Shown here: piece after piece, positions 18,703 through 27,438 of the stretch | Numbering within the stretch: the stretch's first letter is position 1 | Layout of the letters: each line of letters begins with the position of its first letter | DNA from: Microbacterium soli | Lineage (GTDB): Bacteria > Actinomycetota > Actinomycetes > Actinomycetales > Microbacteriaceae | DNA length: 64,000 nt | NCBI RefSeq assembly: GCF_039539005.1 | Contig: NZ_BAABCP010000001.1 | Coordinates: forward strand, 620,001 to 684,000 | Direction: 5' to 3' | The notes under the pieces: model-generated | The model's input: the letters and a program-made list of their open reading frames with translations, nothing else | What the model was told of the DNA's origin: nothing | Databases searched by the model: none | Program-made: the position numbers and the translations under genes

Positions 18703-19971
18703 TCAGTCTAGCGGGGCGGTGCCACCGGCTTTCGCCGTGCGTCGGCGGCCCGACTGCTCCTCCGCGAGCTCGTCGCGATGCCGTGGGGCCAGCAGCAGGA
18801 TGCCGCAGCCGATGAGCACCTCGATGCCGACGGCCAGGGCCATCGGACCGGGTGCGGGACCCGCGTCGGAAAGGCGTCCGGGGCCGATGGATCCGGACGC
18901 CAGCACGGCGGCGAGGGCGGCGGCGCCGGCGGAGACGGCGGCGATGCCCCCGGCGATCGCCGCGCGCGGCCAGATGCCCACCCCGATGCGCTCCCAGACC
19001 AGCCGCGAGCGCACGATCCATCCCGCCAGGGCGCCGCAGGCGAGGGGGACGAGCACGATCACCAGCATCCACATCGACGCGTTCGCCGGGATCAGGCCCA
19101 GCACGGGGATGCCGGGCACGACTCCGAGTTCCGTGCCCGCGGGCGACGCGGAGGTGCCCGTGCCGAGCGCGAACCCGGGACCGGCCAGCCAGCTCGCCGA
19201 CCACACCAGCAGCGTGGGCAGATACGCGAGGTGGGCGAGGGTCAGCATCGTCGCCCCCAGCGCGTCGACGCGAGCGGCCTCGAAGAGGGCGATGACCTCG
19301 CCGCCCCGCAGCACCGTCATGACCGTGAAGCCGACCGCCGCCGCTCCCGTCAGCCCCGCGATCGCGGCCGTCCCCCCGCGCAGCGACTCCGCCGGCACGG
19401 GAGCCCAGTCGCCCCAGCCGTCGACGACGTCGTGCAGGCGGTCCACGACGCCGCCGTCGCCCTCCGTCCAGGCGTGCTGCACGGCTCCGAGCAGGAGCCC
19501 CGCGAGATAGGCGGATGCGGGGATGAGCACAGCCGCCCACAGCGGCGCGCGCAGCACCGCCGACTGCGCGGACAGCCCCACCAGTGCGCTGATCGCGGTG
19601 AAGACCACGGCACCGGCGAGCACCCCGCTCGCCCAGAAGCCGGCGACCGCCGCGCGGCGTCCCGAGCGCGCCGCGAAGGCGACCGTGAAGAGCAGGATCG
19701 CCAGCGGCGGCACGGAGACCGCGAACTCCGCCGCCTCCCTCGCGATGCCGACTCCCACCAGCAGATCATCGGGCAGCCGGACCTCGAGCGGCACCCCATG
19801 GCCGAACTGCCACAACGTGCCGCTGACCGGCCACAGCGCACCCCAGTCGGCGTGCACGCCGAACGCCAGCACCCACAGCAGCGTGAACGGTGCGAGCACG
19901 ACGACCAGCCCGACAGCGGCCGCGACGGCGGCGTCGAGGGCGGCGAGGAGCACCACGATGACACGTTGCAT
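18703..19971 (-). CDS. perM: DUF6350 integral membrane protein, PerM-like
   Basis: 422 residues with about nine to ten hydrophobic segments and a charged C-terminal tail ([14 protein letters not shown]). The family and its place directly before purN and purH match mycobacterial PerM, a membrane protein linked to cell division and persistence. Function is known only in part. The ATG at 19971 has TAGGCT 9 bases upstream. Its stop lies 4 bases before purN, suggesting co-transcription. Confidence 0.85.
   Translation of the reverse strand: MQRVIVVLLAALDAAVAAAVGLVVVLAPFTLLWVLAFGVHADWGALWPVSGTLWQFGHGVPLEVRLPDDLLVGVGIAREAAEFAVSVPPLAILLFTVAFAARSGRRAAVAGFWASGVLAGAVVFTAISALVGLSAQSAVLRAPLWAAVLIPASAYLAGLLLGAVQHAWTEGDGGVVDRLHDVVDGWGDWAPVPAESLRGGTAAIAGLTGAAAVGFTVMTVLRGGEVIALFEAARVDALGATMLTLAHLAYLPTLLVWSASWLAGPGFALGTGTSASPAGTELGVVPGIPVLGLIPANASMWMLVIVLVPLACGALAGWIVRSRLVWERIGVGIWPRAAIAGGIAAVSAGAAALAAVLASGSIGPGRLSDAGPAPGPMALAVGIEVLIGCGILLLAPRHRDELAEEQSGRRRTAKAGGTAPLD
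18705..18710 (-). promoter_or_regulatory. Possible leaderless -10 (TAGACT) of purN
   Basis: TAGACT with 6 bases to the GTG. It overlaps the final Leu-Asp-stop codons of perM, so chance is a fair alternative. Confidence 0.3.
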
Positions 19972-20050
19972 GACTCATCGAGCCTATGGCCCGCATCCGA
20001 CAGTGTCGCTGAAGGCGCGCAACACGATAGATTCTCCAGCGGAGGTCATG

Positions 20051-21496
20051 ATGACAACTGCCCCTGCGCAACCCGATGCCCGCACCGAGCCGCGTGGCGC
20101 GCTCGACCGATTCTTCGAGATCACGAAACGGGGGTCCAGCTTCGCCGCGGAGATCCGCGGCGGCGTGGTCACGTTCGTGACGATGGCGTACATCGTCATC
20201 CTCAACCCGATCATCCTCTCGTCCACGACCGACGTCGACGGCTCCCAGCTGAACTTCCTCCAGCTCAGCGCCGTCACCGGCCTCACCGCCGCGATCATGA
20301 CCATCCTGTTCGGGCTGATCGCCAAGCTGCCGTTCGGCTTCGCCGCAGGCCTGGGCATCAACGCGTTCCTCGCCTTCTCCGTGGTCGGCGAGGTCACCTG
20401 GCCCGAGGCGATGGGACTGGTGGTCATCAACGGACTCATCATCGTCGTGCTCAGCGCTACGGGCCTGCGGCGCATGATCTTCGACGCGGTGCCGCTGCAG
20501 CTGAAGATCGCCATCACCGTCGGCATCGGCCTGTTCATCGCCTTCATCGGCTTCGTGAACGCCGGATTCGTGACGGCCGCGGCGTCCCCGCCGGTGGCCC
20601 TGGGCGTGGGCGGCTCGGTCGCCACCGTGCCGACCCTCGTCTTCGTCCTCACCCTGCTGCTGACCGGCATCCTGGTCGCGCGCAAGGTCAAGGGCGGCAT
20701 CCTGATCGGCCTCGTCTCGGGAACGGTGCTGGCCGTGATCATCGAGGCCGTCTGGCACGTCGGCGCGAAGGGCGACGACAACGCCGGCGGCTGGGGGCTC
20801 TCGGTCCCGACCCTGCCGGAGCAGCTCATCAGCCTCCCCGATCTCTCCCTGGTGGGCCAGGTCGACCTGTTCGGCGCCTTCGGCCGGATCGGCGCGCTGG
20901 CGGCCCTCATGCTGGTGTTCACCCTGGTCTTCACGAACTTCTTCGACGCCATGGGCACCATGACCGGCCTCGCCAAGGAGGCGGGCCTCGCCGACGAGAA
21001 GGGCGACTTCCCGCGCCTGAAGTCGGCGCTGATCATCGAGGGCGTCGGCGCCGTCGTGGGCGGGGCGACCTCGGGCTCGTCCAACACCGTGTTCATCGAG
21101 TCGGGCGCAGGCATCGGCGAGGGCGCCCGCACGGGCTTCGCGAACGTCGTCACGGGCGTGCTGTTCCTCGTCGCGATGTTCTTCACACCGCTCGTGTCGA
21201 TCGTGCCCACCGAGGTCGCCGCAGCGGCCCTGGTGATCGTCGGCGCGCTGATGATGAGTCAGATCCGGTTCATCGACCTGACGGACTTCTCCGCTCTGTT
21301 CGGGGTCTTCCTCACGGTCGCGGTCATGCCCATGACATACTCGATCGCCAACGGGATCGGCGCGGGGTTCATCGGCTGGGTGGCCGCACGGGCGTTCTCC
21401 GGCAAGGCCCGCGAGATCAGCCCGCTGCTGTGGATCGTCACCGCCGGGTTCGTGATCTTCTTCGCCCGCGGCCCCATCGAGGCGCTGATCGGCTGA
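20051..21496 (+). CDS. NCS2-family purine permease (AzgA/PbuG type)
   Basis: Membrane transporter of 481 residues, with twelve to fourteen hydrophobic segments, for adenine, guanine or hypoxanthine with proton symport. It has the AzgA-type motifs GGVVTFVTMAYI, AAGLGINAFLAF and VFTNFFDAMGTMTGLA, and a GGATSGSSNT segment before the last third. ATG 20051 is preferred over ATG 20048 because GGAGG lies 5 bases before it rather than 2. TAGATT about 14 bases upstream may be the -10. Purine uptake fits the nearby purine synthesis genes. Confidence 0.93.
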   Translation: MTTAPAQPDARTEPRGALDRFFEITKRGSSFAAEIRGGVVTFVTMAYIVILNPIILSSTTDVDGSQLNFLQLSAVTGLTAAIMTILFGLIAKLPFGFAAGLGINAFLAFSVVGEVTWPEAMGLVVINGLIIVVLSATGLRRMIFDAVPLQLKIAITVGIGLFIAFIGFVNAGFVTAAASPPVALGVGGSVATVPTLVFVLTLLLTGILVARKVKGGILIGLVSGTVLAVIIEAVWHVGAKGDDNAGGWGLSVPTLPEQLISLPDLSLVGQVDLFGAFGRIGALAALMLVFTLVFTNFFDAMGTMTGLAKEAGLADEKGDFPRLKSALIIEGVGAVVGGATSGSSNTVFIESGAGIGEGARTGFANVVTGVLFLVAMFFTPLVSIVPTEVAAAALVIVGALMMSQIRFIDLTDFSALFGVFLTVAVMPMTYSIANGIGAGFIGWVAARAFSGKAREISPLLWIVTAGFVIFFARGPIEALIG

Positions 21497-21548
21497 CGCG
21501 AACGCCCGAAGAGGGCGCCGGACGCCCGGAGGCGGCCGTCCGGGCATG

Positions 21549-21582
21549 ACGAAGGCCCCGAGGTGAGGCTCGGGGCCTTCGT
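21549..21582. terminator. Bidirectional terminator between the purine permease and sucD
   Basis: A 14-bp perfect stem (ACGAAGGCCCCGAG) with a 6-base loop lies between the convergent genes. It is one of the cleanest hairpins in the window. Confidence 0.88.
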
Positions 21583-21595
21583 GCGACAGCTCAGA

Positions 21596-22498
21596 TCAGA
21601 GACCCGCCACGATCGCCCGCATGAGCTCCGCGGTCTCGCTCGGCGTCTTGCCGACCTTGACGCCGGCGGCCTCGAGGGCCTCCTTCTTGGCGGCCGCGGT
21701 GCCGGCGGAGCCGGAGACGATGGCGCCCGCGTGGCCCATGGTCTTGCCCTCCGGCGCCGTGAAGCCGGCGACGTAGCCGACGACGGGCTTGGTGACGTGC
21801 GCCTTGATGTAGTCGGCCGCGCGCTCCTCGGCGTCGCCGCCGATCTCGCCGATCATGACGATCGCCTTCGTGTCGGGGTCCGCCTCGAACGCGGCGAGCG
21901 CGTCGATGTGCGTCGTGCCGATGACCGGGTCGCCGCCGATGCCGATGGCGGTGGAGAAGCCGATGTCCTTGAGCTCGAACATCATCTGGTAGGTCAGCGT
22001 GCCCGACTTGGAGACCAGGCCGATCGGTCCGGTGCCGGTGATGCTGGCCGGGGTGATGCCCGCCAGCGCCTCGCCGGGGGTGATGATGCCGGGGCAGTTC
22101 GGCCCGATGATGCGGGTCTTGTTGCCCTTGGACTTCGCATAGGCCCAGGCCTCCGCGCTGTCGCCGACGGGGATGCCCTCGGTGATGACCACGAGCAGCG
22201 GGATCTCGGCGTCGATGGCCTCGATCATGGCGTCCTTGGCGAACTTCGGCGGCACGAAGGCGACGGACACGTCGGCCCCGGTCTTCTGGATGGCCTCGGC
22301 GACCGTGCCGAACACCGGCAGGTCGACCTCGCCCTCACCGGGCTTGTCGTGGGTGACGGTGGTGCCGGCCTTGCGGGCGTTGACGCCGCCGACGATGTTC
22401 GTGCCCGCCTTGAGCATGAGGGCGGTGTGCTTGGTGCCCTCGCCGCCGGTGATGCCCTGGACGATGACCTTCGAGTCCTTGTTGAGGTAGATCGACAT
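21596..22498 (-). CDS. sucD: Succinyl-CoA ligase [ADP-forming] subunit alpha
   Basis: 300 residues of the TCA-cycle enzyme that makes ATP from succinyl-CoA. The CoA-binding domain begins [17 protein letters not shown]. The phosphorylated His256 lies in [12 protein letters not shown], and the [10 protein letters not shown] motif is present. It follows sucC after 28 bases in one operon and ends at a shared terminator. Confidence 0.97.
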   Translation of the reverse strand: MSIYLNKDSKVIVQGITGGEGTKHTALMLKAGTNIVGGVNARKAGTTVTHDKPGEGEVDLPVFGTVAEAIQKTGADVSVAFVPPKFAKDAMIEAIDAEIPLLVVITEGIPVGDSAEAWAYAKSKGNKTRIIGPNCPGIITPGEALAGITPASITGTGPIGLVSKSGTLTYQMMFELKDIGFSTAIGIGGDPVIGTTHIDALAAFEADPDTKAIVMIGEIGGDAEERAADYIKAHVTKPVVGYVAGFTAPEGKTMGHAGAIVSGSAGTAAAKKEALEAAGVKVGKTPSETAELMRAIVAGL

Positions 22499-22526
22499 TT
22501 CTCGTTCCTTCAGTCTCTCGTCCGGC

Positions 22527-23693
22527 TCACGCGTTCGCCAGTTCGGCGGCCTTGTCGGCGCCCTCGTCCATGCCCGCGGCGGAGGTCACCAGGGGGTGGT
22601 TCGCGGCGGCGAGGATCGCGCGACCCTCCTCGACCTGGTTGCCGTCCAGTCGCACGACCAGCGGCTTGGTGGCGGAGTCGCCGAGGATCTCCAGGGCTTT
22701 GACGATGCCCTCCGCGACGGCCACGCAGGATGTGATCCCGCCGAAGACGTTGACGAAGACGCTCTTGACCTGCGGGTCGCCGAGGATGACGTCGAGCCCG
22801 TTGGCCATGACCTGCGCGTTGGCGCCGCCGCCGATGTCGAGGAAGTTGGCGGGCTTGACGCCGCCGTGCCTCTCACCCGCGTAGGCGACCACGTCGAGCG
22901 TGGACATGACCAGTCCCGCCCCGTTGCCGATGACGCCGACCTGGCCGTCGAGCTTGACGTAGTTCAGACCGGATGCCTTGGCCTTGGCCTCCAGCGGGTC
23001 CGCGGCGGCCTTGTCCTCCAGCTCCTCATGCTCGGGGTGGCGCACCTCGGAGCCGTTGTCGTCGAGGGAGACCTTGCCGTCCAGGGCGATGATGTCGCCC
23101 TCCTCGGTGAGCACCAGCGGGTTCACCTCGACGAGCGTGGCGTCCTCGCCCTTGTACACGGAGTACAGCTTGACGAACACGTCGGCGACCTTCGAGACGA
23201 GCTCGTCGGGGAACTCCGCCGCCTTGGCGATCTCGATGGCCTTGGTCTTGTTGATGCCGACCAGCGGGTCGACCTCCACGCGGGCGAGCGCCTCGGGCTT
23301 CTCGACGGCGAGCTGCTCGATCTCCATGCCCCCCTCGACGCTGCACAACGACAGGTACGAGCGGTTGGCACGGTCCAGCAGCACGGAGAAGTAGAACTCC
23401 TTCGCGATGCGCGCACCGGCGGCGACCATGACCCGCTTGACGACGTGTCCCTTGATGTCCAGTCCCAGGATGGCCCGGGCGGCCTCATACGCCTCGTCGG
23501 GGTTCTTGGCGACCTTGACGCCGCCGGCCTTGCCACGGCCTCCCGTCTTGACCTGCGCCTTGACGACGACGACACCGCCGAGCCTCTCCGCCGCTGCCTT
23601 CACCTCCTCGGGGGTGTCGGCGACGATGCCGGCGAGAACCGGCACTTCGTACTTCTCGAAAAGGTCTCGTGCCTGGTACTCGTAGAGATCCAC
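22527..23693 (-). CDS. sucC: Succinyl-CoA ligase [ADP-forming] subunit beta
   Basis: 388 residues, the standard length: an ATP-grasp domain ([19 protein letters not shown]) followed by the C-terminal CoA-ligase half ([28 protein letters not shown]). The GTG start at 23693 gives the family N terminus [18 protein letters not shown] and has AAGGA at good spacing; longer readings lack similarity. It is first in the sucCD operon, with a leader of about 70 bases that contains two inverted repeats. Confidence 0.97.
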   Translation of the reverse strand: MDLYEYQARDLFEKYEVPVLAGIVADTPEEVKAAAERLGGVVVVKAQVKTGGRGKAGGVKVAKNPDEAYEAARAILGLDIKGHVVKRVMVAAGARIAKEFYFSVLLDRANRSYLSLCSVEGGMEIEQLAVEKPEALARVEVDPLVGINKTKAIEIAKAAEFPDELVSKVADVFVKLYSVYKGEDATLVEVNPLVLTEEGDIIALDGKVSLDDNGSEVRHPEHEELEDKAAADPLEAKAKASGLNYVKLDGQVGVIGNGAGLVMSTLDVVAYAGERHGGVKPANFLDIGGGANAQVMANGLDVILGDPQVKSVFVNVFGGITSCVAVAEGIVKALEILGDSATKPLVVRLDGNQVEEGRAILAAANHPLVTSAAGMDEGADKAAELANA

Positions 23694-23728
23694 TCTGCAG
23701 TCCTTCGCTGGTTGCGGCGGGTGGGACG

Positions 23729-23761
23729 CGACAGTTCTGTCGGGTGTCGAATCCGGTTCGA
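23729..23761. promoter_or_regulatory. Two inverted repeats in the sucC leader
   Basis: CGACAG-TT-CTGTCG (23729-23742) is a perfect 14-bp palindrome, and TCGAA-TCCGG-TTCGA (23747-23761) lies next to it. TAGGCT on the minus strand (23773-23778) just upstream may be the sucC -10 box, so both repeats would sit at or just after the transcription start. Good candidates for a repressor site, perhaps of the divergent TetR protein. Confidence 0.4.
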
Positions 23762-23858
23762 CCCGATCCCCCAGCCTACTACCGTCGCCGGGATCGTCAG
23801 AATCCGGGTCCCCGGTCGTGCGCAGTCGTCGCGCTCCCCGCTTCCGGCGTGGAGGTCC

Positions 23859-23864
23859 TAGGCT
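23859..23864 (+). promoter_or_regulatory. Leaderless -10 box (TAGGCT) of the TetR-type regulator
   Basis: TAGGCT, 7 bases, then ATG 23872. It selects this ATG over longer upstream readings. Confidence 0.5.
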
Positions 23865-23871
23865 CTCGGGT

Positions 23872-24531
23872 ATGCAGGAATCCGCCCGCCCCCGCACCGG
23901 CGTCGTCGCCGCAGCGCTGGATCTGTTCGCCCGACAGGGCTTCGAGCAGACCTCCGTCGAGCAGATCGCGAAGGCGGCGGGCGTCTCGCGCTCCACGTTC
24001 TTCCGCCAGTTCGGCGGCAAGGAGGACGTGGTCTTCGTCGATCACGAGCAGATGCTCGACGATCTCCGGGCGTTCTTCGAGGAGCACCACGACGACCCGT
24101 GGGAGGCGGTCTGCGCGGCATCCGAGCGTGTCTTCGAGCACTTCGTGCGCGACCTCGAGCTGGCACGTCGCCGCTACCAGATCGTGCGGGAGGTGCCGGT
24201 GCTGCGCGAGCGCGAGATCGTGACGGTGTTCCGCTACGAGCGGCTCTTCGACCAGTACCTGCGCGATGCGCTGCCCGGCATCTCCCCCCTCGACGCGGTG
24301 GGCTTCTCGGCGCTGGTCACGGCCGTGCACAATCACGTGCTGCGCCAGCTGCTGCGCGGTGGGCGCGTGCCGGTGTCGGCCCTGCGGTCCGCGCTGGACG
24401 ACGTGCGCAGACGCTACGGCGTTCTTCCGGGCGGGACGGAGGCCGCACCCGACGACGTCGTGGTGGCCGTCTTCCCGCGCTCGATGCCGATCGCGGAGAT
24501 GTCACGGCGCGTTCAGGCCGAGCTGTCCTGA
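23872..24531 (+). CDS. TetR/AcrR family transcriptional regulator
   Basis: 219 residues. Residues about 8-55 form the TetR DNA-binding domain ([38 protein letters not shown]), and the rest is an all-helical ligand domain with no recognised subfamily. It is divergent from sucCD. TetR proteins usually repress themselves and a neighbour, but the target is not evident; the palindromes in the sucC leader are possible sites. Confidence 0.9.
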   Translation: MQESARPRTGVVAAALDLFARQGFEQTSVEQIAKAAGVSRSTFFRQFGGKEDVVFVDHEQMLDDLRAFFEEHHDDPWEAVCAASERVFEHFVRDLELARRRYQIVREVPVLREREIVTVFRYERLFDQYLRDALPGISPLDAVGFSALVTAVHNHVLRQLLRGGRVPVSALRSALDDVRRRYGVLPGGTEAAPDDVVVAVFPRSMPIAEMSRRVQAELS

Positions 24532-24544
24532 TGCACCGCCAGGC

Positions 24545-24600
24545 CCGCTGCGCGAGCGGCCCGGGTCGCGGTCCGTCACGGTGCTGTCCGTCGCGGTGCT
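24545..24600. repeat. Short hairpin and 15-bp tandem repeat between convergent genes
   Basis: CCGCT-GCGCG-AGCGG (24545-24559) can form a 5-bp hairpin after the TetR stop. It is followed by two 15-bp units, GTCCGTCACGGTGCT and GTCCGTCGCGGTGCT (24571-24600), differing at one base. They run up to the stop of the opposing gene. Weak terminator at best. Confidence 0.35.
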
Positions 24601-24601
24601 G

Positions 24602-25120
24602 TCAGTCGTCGCATCCGCACGTGCCCGCGGCGCCTCGCACCATGAAGCACACGTCGCAGACGCCGTAGTCGCGCTCCTGGGGCGGGGTGGCTCTGCGGGC
24701 ACGGGGAGCGGATGCCGGCTTCACGGCCGGACGTGTGCGCGCGGAGCGGGTTCCGGCCGTCCGCCTGGCCGCGACGGAGGCGGACGGCAGCGCACTGGGC
24801 TGGTCGACGTAGAAGTAGGGCGCGCGGCCCTCGCTGGGAATCAGCGGCAGCGCCCGTCCGCCGACGAGGATCTGCTCCTGCTCGCTGAAGCCGTTGATGT
24901 AGGTGCGGCCGATGTGCAGGGCGGCGCCCTCGCGGCGCAGCGCCTCGATGTACCGGCCGCGGTCGATGAAGCTGATGATGCCCACCGCGTCGACGACGGC
25001 GCCGATGAACTCGTGGTTCTCGACGGGGATGCGGTGGGCGCGCAGCGCTTCGGCGAGAGATCGGTACGGGCGAGAGGTTCCTGTGGGGGTCGGCCCCTGC
25101 GGTTCGTTCATCGCGTCCAT
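24602..25120 (-). CDS. Hypothetical protein with C-terminal CxxC...CxC motif
   Basis: 172 residues, not recognised. The N-terminal 100 residues look folded (RSLAEALRAHRIPVEN, GAVVDAVGIISFIDRGRYIEALRREGAALHIG), then comes a basic Ala/Arg/Pro-rich linker. The last 25 residues hold four cysteines (VCDVCFMVRGAAGTCGCD), a pattern that suggests a zinc or other metal site. There is no signal peptide or membrane segment. ATG 25120 is used; ATG 25111 is equally possible and lies 7 bases after a GAGAAT box. Confidence 0.7.
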   Translation of the reverse strand: MDAMNEPQGPTPTGTSRPYRSLAEALRAHRIPVENHEFIGAVVDAVGIISFIDRGRYIEALRREGAALHIGRTYINGFSEQEQILVGGRALPLIPSEGRAPYFYVDQPSALPSASVAARRTAGTRSARTRPAVKPASAPRARRATPPQERDYGVCDVCFMVRGAAGTCGCDD

Positions 25121-25160
25121 TCTCGCACCGTCCGCCGCTGCCCGATGCGTCGCCCTGAGT

Positions 25161-26192
25161 TCAGTGCAGGTCGGCGCGGCGGCTGGGCTGGACGCGCGGC
25201 GGCTCACCGGGCATCTTGGGGAACTCGGGCGGGAAGGGCAGCTCTCCGAGCCCGTCGCCCGCGTCGCGCTCCCACCACCGCAGCAGCGTGTCGATGCGGC
25301 CCGACGCATCCTGCATCCGCGCCCAGGGGTCCCCCACGGAGTCGAGCCGTGCGGGGATGCTCCGCACCGTGAACCGCATCGGGTCCACCTCATCGAGCTC
25401 CTCCCAGTGGATCGGTGTCGACACCGGCGCGCCCCTGCGCGCCCGCGGGCTGTACGCGCCCGCCATGGTGCGATCGCGGTTGGCCTGGTTGAAGTCGATG
25501 AAGATCCGCTCGCCGCGCTCCTCCTTCCACCAGTTCATGGTGACGGCATCCGGCATCCGCCGTTCCAGCTCCCTTCCTGCGGCGATCACCGCATGCCGCA
25601 CGTCGAGGAACTCCCACTCCGGCACGATCGGGCAGAACACGTGCAGGCCGCGACTGCCGCTGGTCTTGATGAACGGCACGAGCCCCGCCTCCTGCAGCAC
25701 GGCGCGCAGCGCGTGGGCTGCGGCGGCGGCCTCGGCCAGGCCGGTGCCAGGCTGCGGGTCGAGGTCGATGCGCAGTTCGACGGGCCGATCCGTGTCGGCG
25801 GCGAGGGATGCCCAGGGATGGAAGACGACCGTGTTCATCTGCACGGCCCACACGATCGCGCTGGTCCGATCGAGCACGAGCTGCGGATGCCGACGCCCGC
25901 TGCTGTAGGTCACGGTGACGGCGTCGACGAAGTCCGGCGTGCCCTTCGGCGGGTTCTTCGAGAAGAACCCCGCGCCCGTGATGCCGTCGCGGAAGCGCTC
26001 CAGCGACACCGGTCGGTGGCCGTTGGCGGCGAGGAACGGATCGGCGACGAGCTGCACGTACTCGGCGTACTCGGCCTTCGTGATGCCCGGGCCGTCCTCG
26101 ACGGGCCAGACGACACGGTCGGGGCTGGACAGCGAGATCACCCGGTCGCCGTCGGAATCCGTCACCGTCACGCTCTTCCGCGGGGATGCCAT
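25161..26192 (-). CDS. LigD-type polymerase/primase domain protein (stand-alone)
   Basis: 343 residues of the archaeo-eukaryotic primase fold found as the polymerase domain of bacterial LigD in non-homologous end joining. The metal-binding Asp pair is in ELRIDLDPQPG, the SxH-type motif in KTSGSRGLHVFCP, and the third acidic site in IFIDFNQANRDRTMAGAYSPR. There is no ligase or nuclease domain and no Ku gene nearby, so it is a stand-alone PolDom. Such proteins are common in actinobacteria beside a separate ATP-dependent ligase. A role in break repair or gap filling is inferred. Confidence 0.9.
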   Translation of the reverse strand: MASPRKSVTVTDSDGDRVISLSSPDRVVWPVEDGPGITKAEYAEYVQLVADPFLAANGHRPVSLERFRDGITGAGFFSKNPPKGTPDFVDAVTVTYSSGRRHPQLVLDRTSAIVWAVQMNTVVFHPWASLAADTDRPVELRIDLDPQPGTGLAEAAAAAHALRAVLQEAGLVPFIKTSGSRGLHVFCPIVPEWEFLDVRHAVIAAGRELERRMPDAVTMNWWKEERGERIFIDFNQANRDRTMAGAYSPRARRGAPVSTPIHWEELDEVDPMRFTVRSIPARLDSVGDPWARMQDASGRIDTLLRWWERDAGDGLGELPFPPEFPKMPGEPPRVQPSRRADLH

Positions 26193-26245
26193 GACCCGAC
26201 ACTAGGCGGTTCGGCCTCCGGACGACAGGGTCCGTGCTGCGCGTC

Positions 26246-27403
26246 TCAGTCGTCGCCGAGGTCGACGGCCAGCACCAGCACCGCACTGAGGTCGTCGCGC
26301 TCGATGACGATCGAGGGTCCGGCGATGTCGACGAGGACGCCGGCGATCTCGGGGTGGTCGCTGAGCACCTTCGCGAGCTGCTCGGGCTCGAACGGCATCG
26401 GCTTGTCCTTGCGGCCGAGCACGACGACCTCGAGCGGATGCGAGAACAGCTGCAGGAAGCGGCGCCCGTCGGCGGTGCGCGCCTCCGCGATGCCCACCGG
26501 CTGCCCATTGGCGCCGTCGTTGACGGCGACCCAGCTGCGGGTCTTCGCGAGCGCCTCGGCGACGCGGACGGGGGTGCCCTCATCCCGCGGCGCCGCCAGC
26601 AGCGTCTTCACGCTCATCGTCGCGTCGCCCTGGGCGAGCGCGCGCTCGAGCAGCTCCTTCGGGAGCACGACGCGATGCGGAGCGGAGGAGTTGTCGATGA
26701 TGAGGCCGGTGAACTCGCCGGAGACGACCTGCTGGAACACGGCGGTCGCGGGTTGGGCGATGGCCGACGTCGCCGCCGCGTCCTCGGCGCCCTGCACGGA
26801 TGCCTGAAGTGCGGCGCCCGAGCTGTAGGCGAGCATGAAGGAGCGGTCGCCGTCGCGGACGACGCCGACCGACAGCGGTTTGCCCTCCGCGATCTGCGCG
26901 CGGGCGTCGCCGTGCACGCGCAGGTACAGGTGCCCCTGCAGCGCCTGGCGCATGACGCCCAGGAGCTGCTCGTTGGTCGCGCCCTCCGACAGCTCCTCCA
27001 GCGCGACCCGCAGCAGCACGTTGTCGACGAGCCCCTCGACGGTGTGGGTCTGCTCGGGCGGCAGTGCGGGGGCCAGCGGCAGGCGCGGGACGGCCGTCTC
27101 GCCCTGCGGGACGAGCGGTGCGCCGGCCGCTGCGCGCGGGTTCGCCTGCGGCCCCTGGCCGGCGGATGCGGTCGGCTGCTCCTCGAGGCTCACCGCCGGT
27201 CCGGCCTCCGCCCCCACGCCGCGGAACGCCTGCACGGAGATGCTGACGACGGGCACCGGATCGGCCGCCACTTCGCCACCGGCGGCTGCGGGCTCCGTCT
27301 GCGCCACGGCCTCGGCCACGCCGTCCGACGGAGCCTCGTCGGATGCCTCGGGCCGGTCATCCGACGGGTCGACGTGCTTCTTGCGGCGGGGGAAGAGGGC
27401 CAT
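26246..27403 (-). CDS. SseB-like protein with disordered N-terminal region
   Basis: 385 residues. Residues 1-115 are charged then Pro/Ala-rich and probably disordered (begins MALFPRRKKHVDPSDDRP). Residues about 120-225 are a helical domain (NVLLRVALEELSEG...LLGVMRQALQGHLYLRVHGD). Residues about 240-385 match the SseB N-terminal fold (VSVKTLLAAP-type through GIAEARTADGRRFLQLFSHPLEV). SseB proteins have no settled biochemical role in actinobacteria. The ATG is supported by TAGGCT 7 bases upstream. Confidence 0.75.
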   Translation of the reverse strand: MALFPRRKKHVDPSDDRPEASDEAPSDGVAEAVAQTEPAAAGGEVAADPVPVVSISVQAFRGVGAEAGPAVSLEEQPTASAGQGPQANPRAAAGAPLVPQGETAVPRLPLAPALPPEQTHTVEGLVDNVLLRVALEELSEGATNEQLLGVMRQALQGHLYLRVHGDARAQIAEGKPLSVGVVRDGDRSFMLAYSSGAALQASVQGAEDAAATSAIAQPATAVFQQVVSGEFTGLIIDNSSAPHRVVLPKELLERALAQGDATMSVKTLLAAPRDEGTPVRVAEALAKTRSWVAVNDGANGQPVGIAEARTADGRRFLQLFSHPLEVVVLGRKDKPMPFEPEQLAKVLSDHPEIAGVLVDIAGPSIVIERDDLSAVLVLAVDLGDD

Positions 27404-27410
27404 ATCTGCC

Positions 27411-27416
27411 AGCCTA
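27411..27416 (-). promoter_or_regulatory. Leaderless -10 box (TAGGCT) of the SseB-like gene
   Basis: TAGGCT, 7 bases, then ATG 27403. It lies between this gene and the end of pcrA, so the SseB-like gene need not be co-transcribed with pcrA. Confidence 0.5.
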
Positions 27417-27438
27417 ACCGCCGCGTCCGAGCCCGCGA

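Noticed and set aside
20048-20050. ATG 20048 as the purine permease start
   Set aside because: GGAGG lies only 2 bases before it, whereas the adjacent ATG 20051 has a 5-base spacing.
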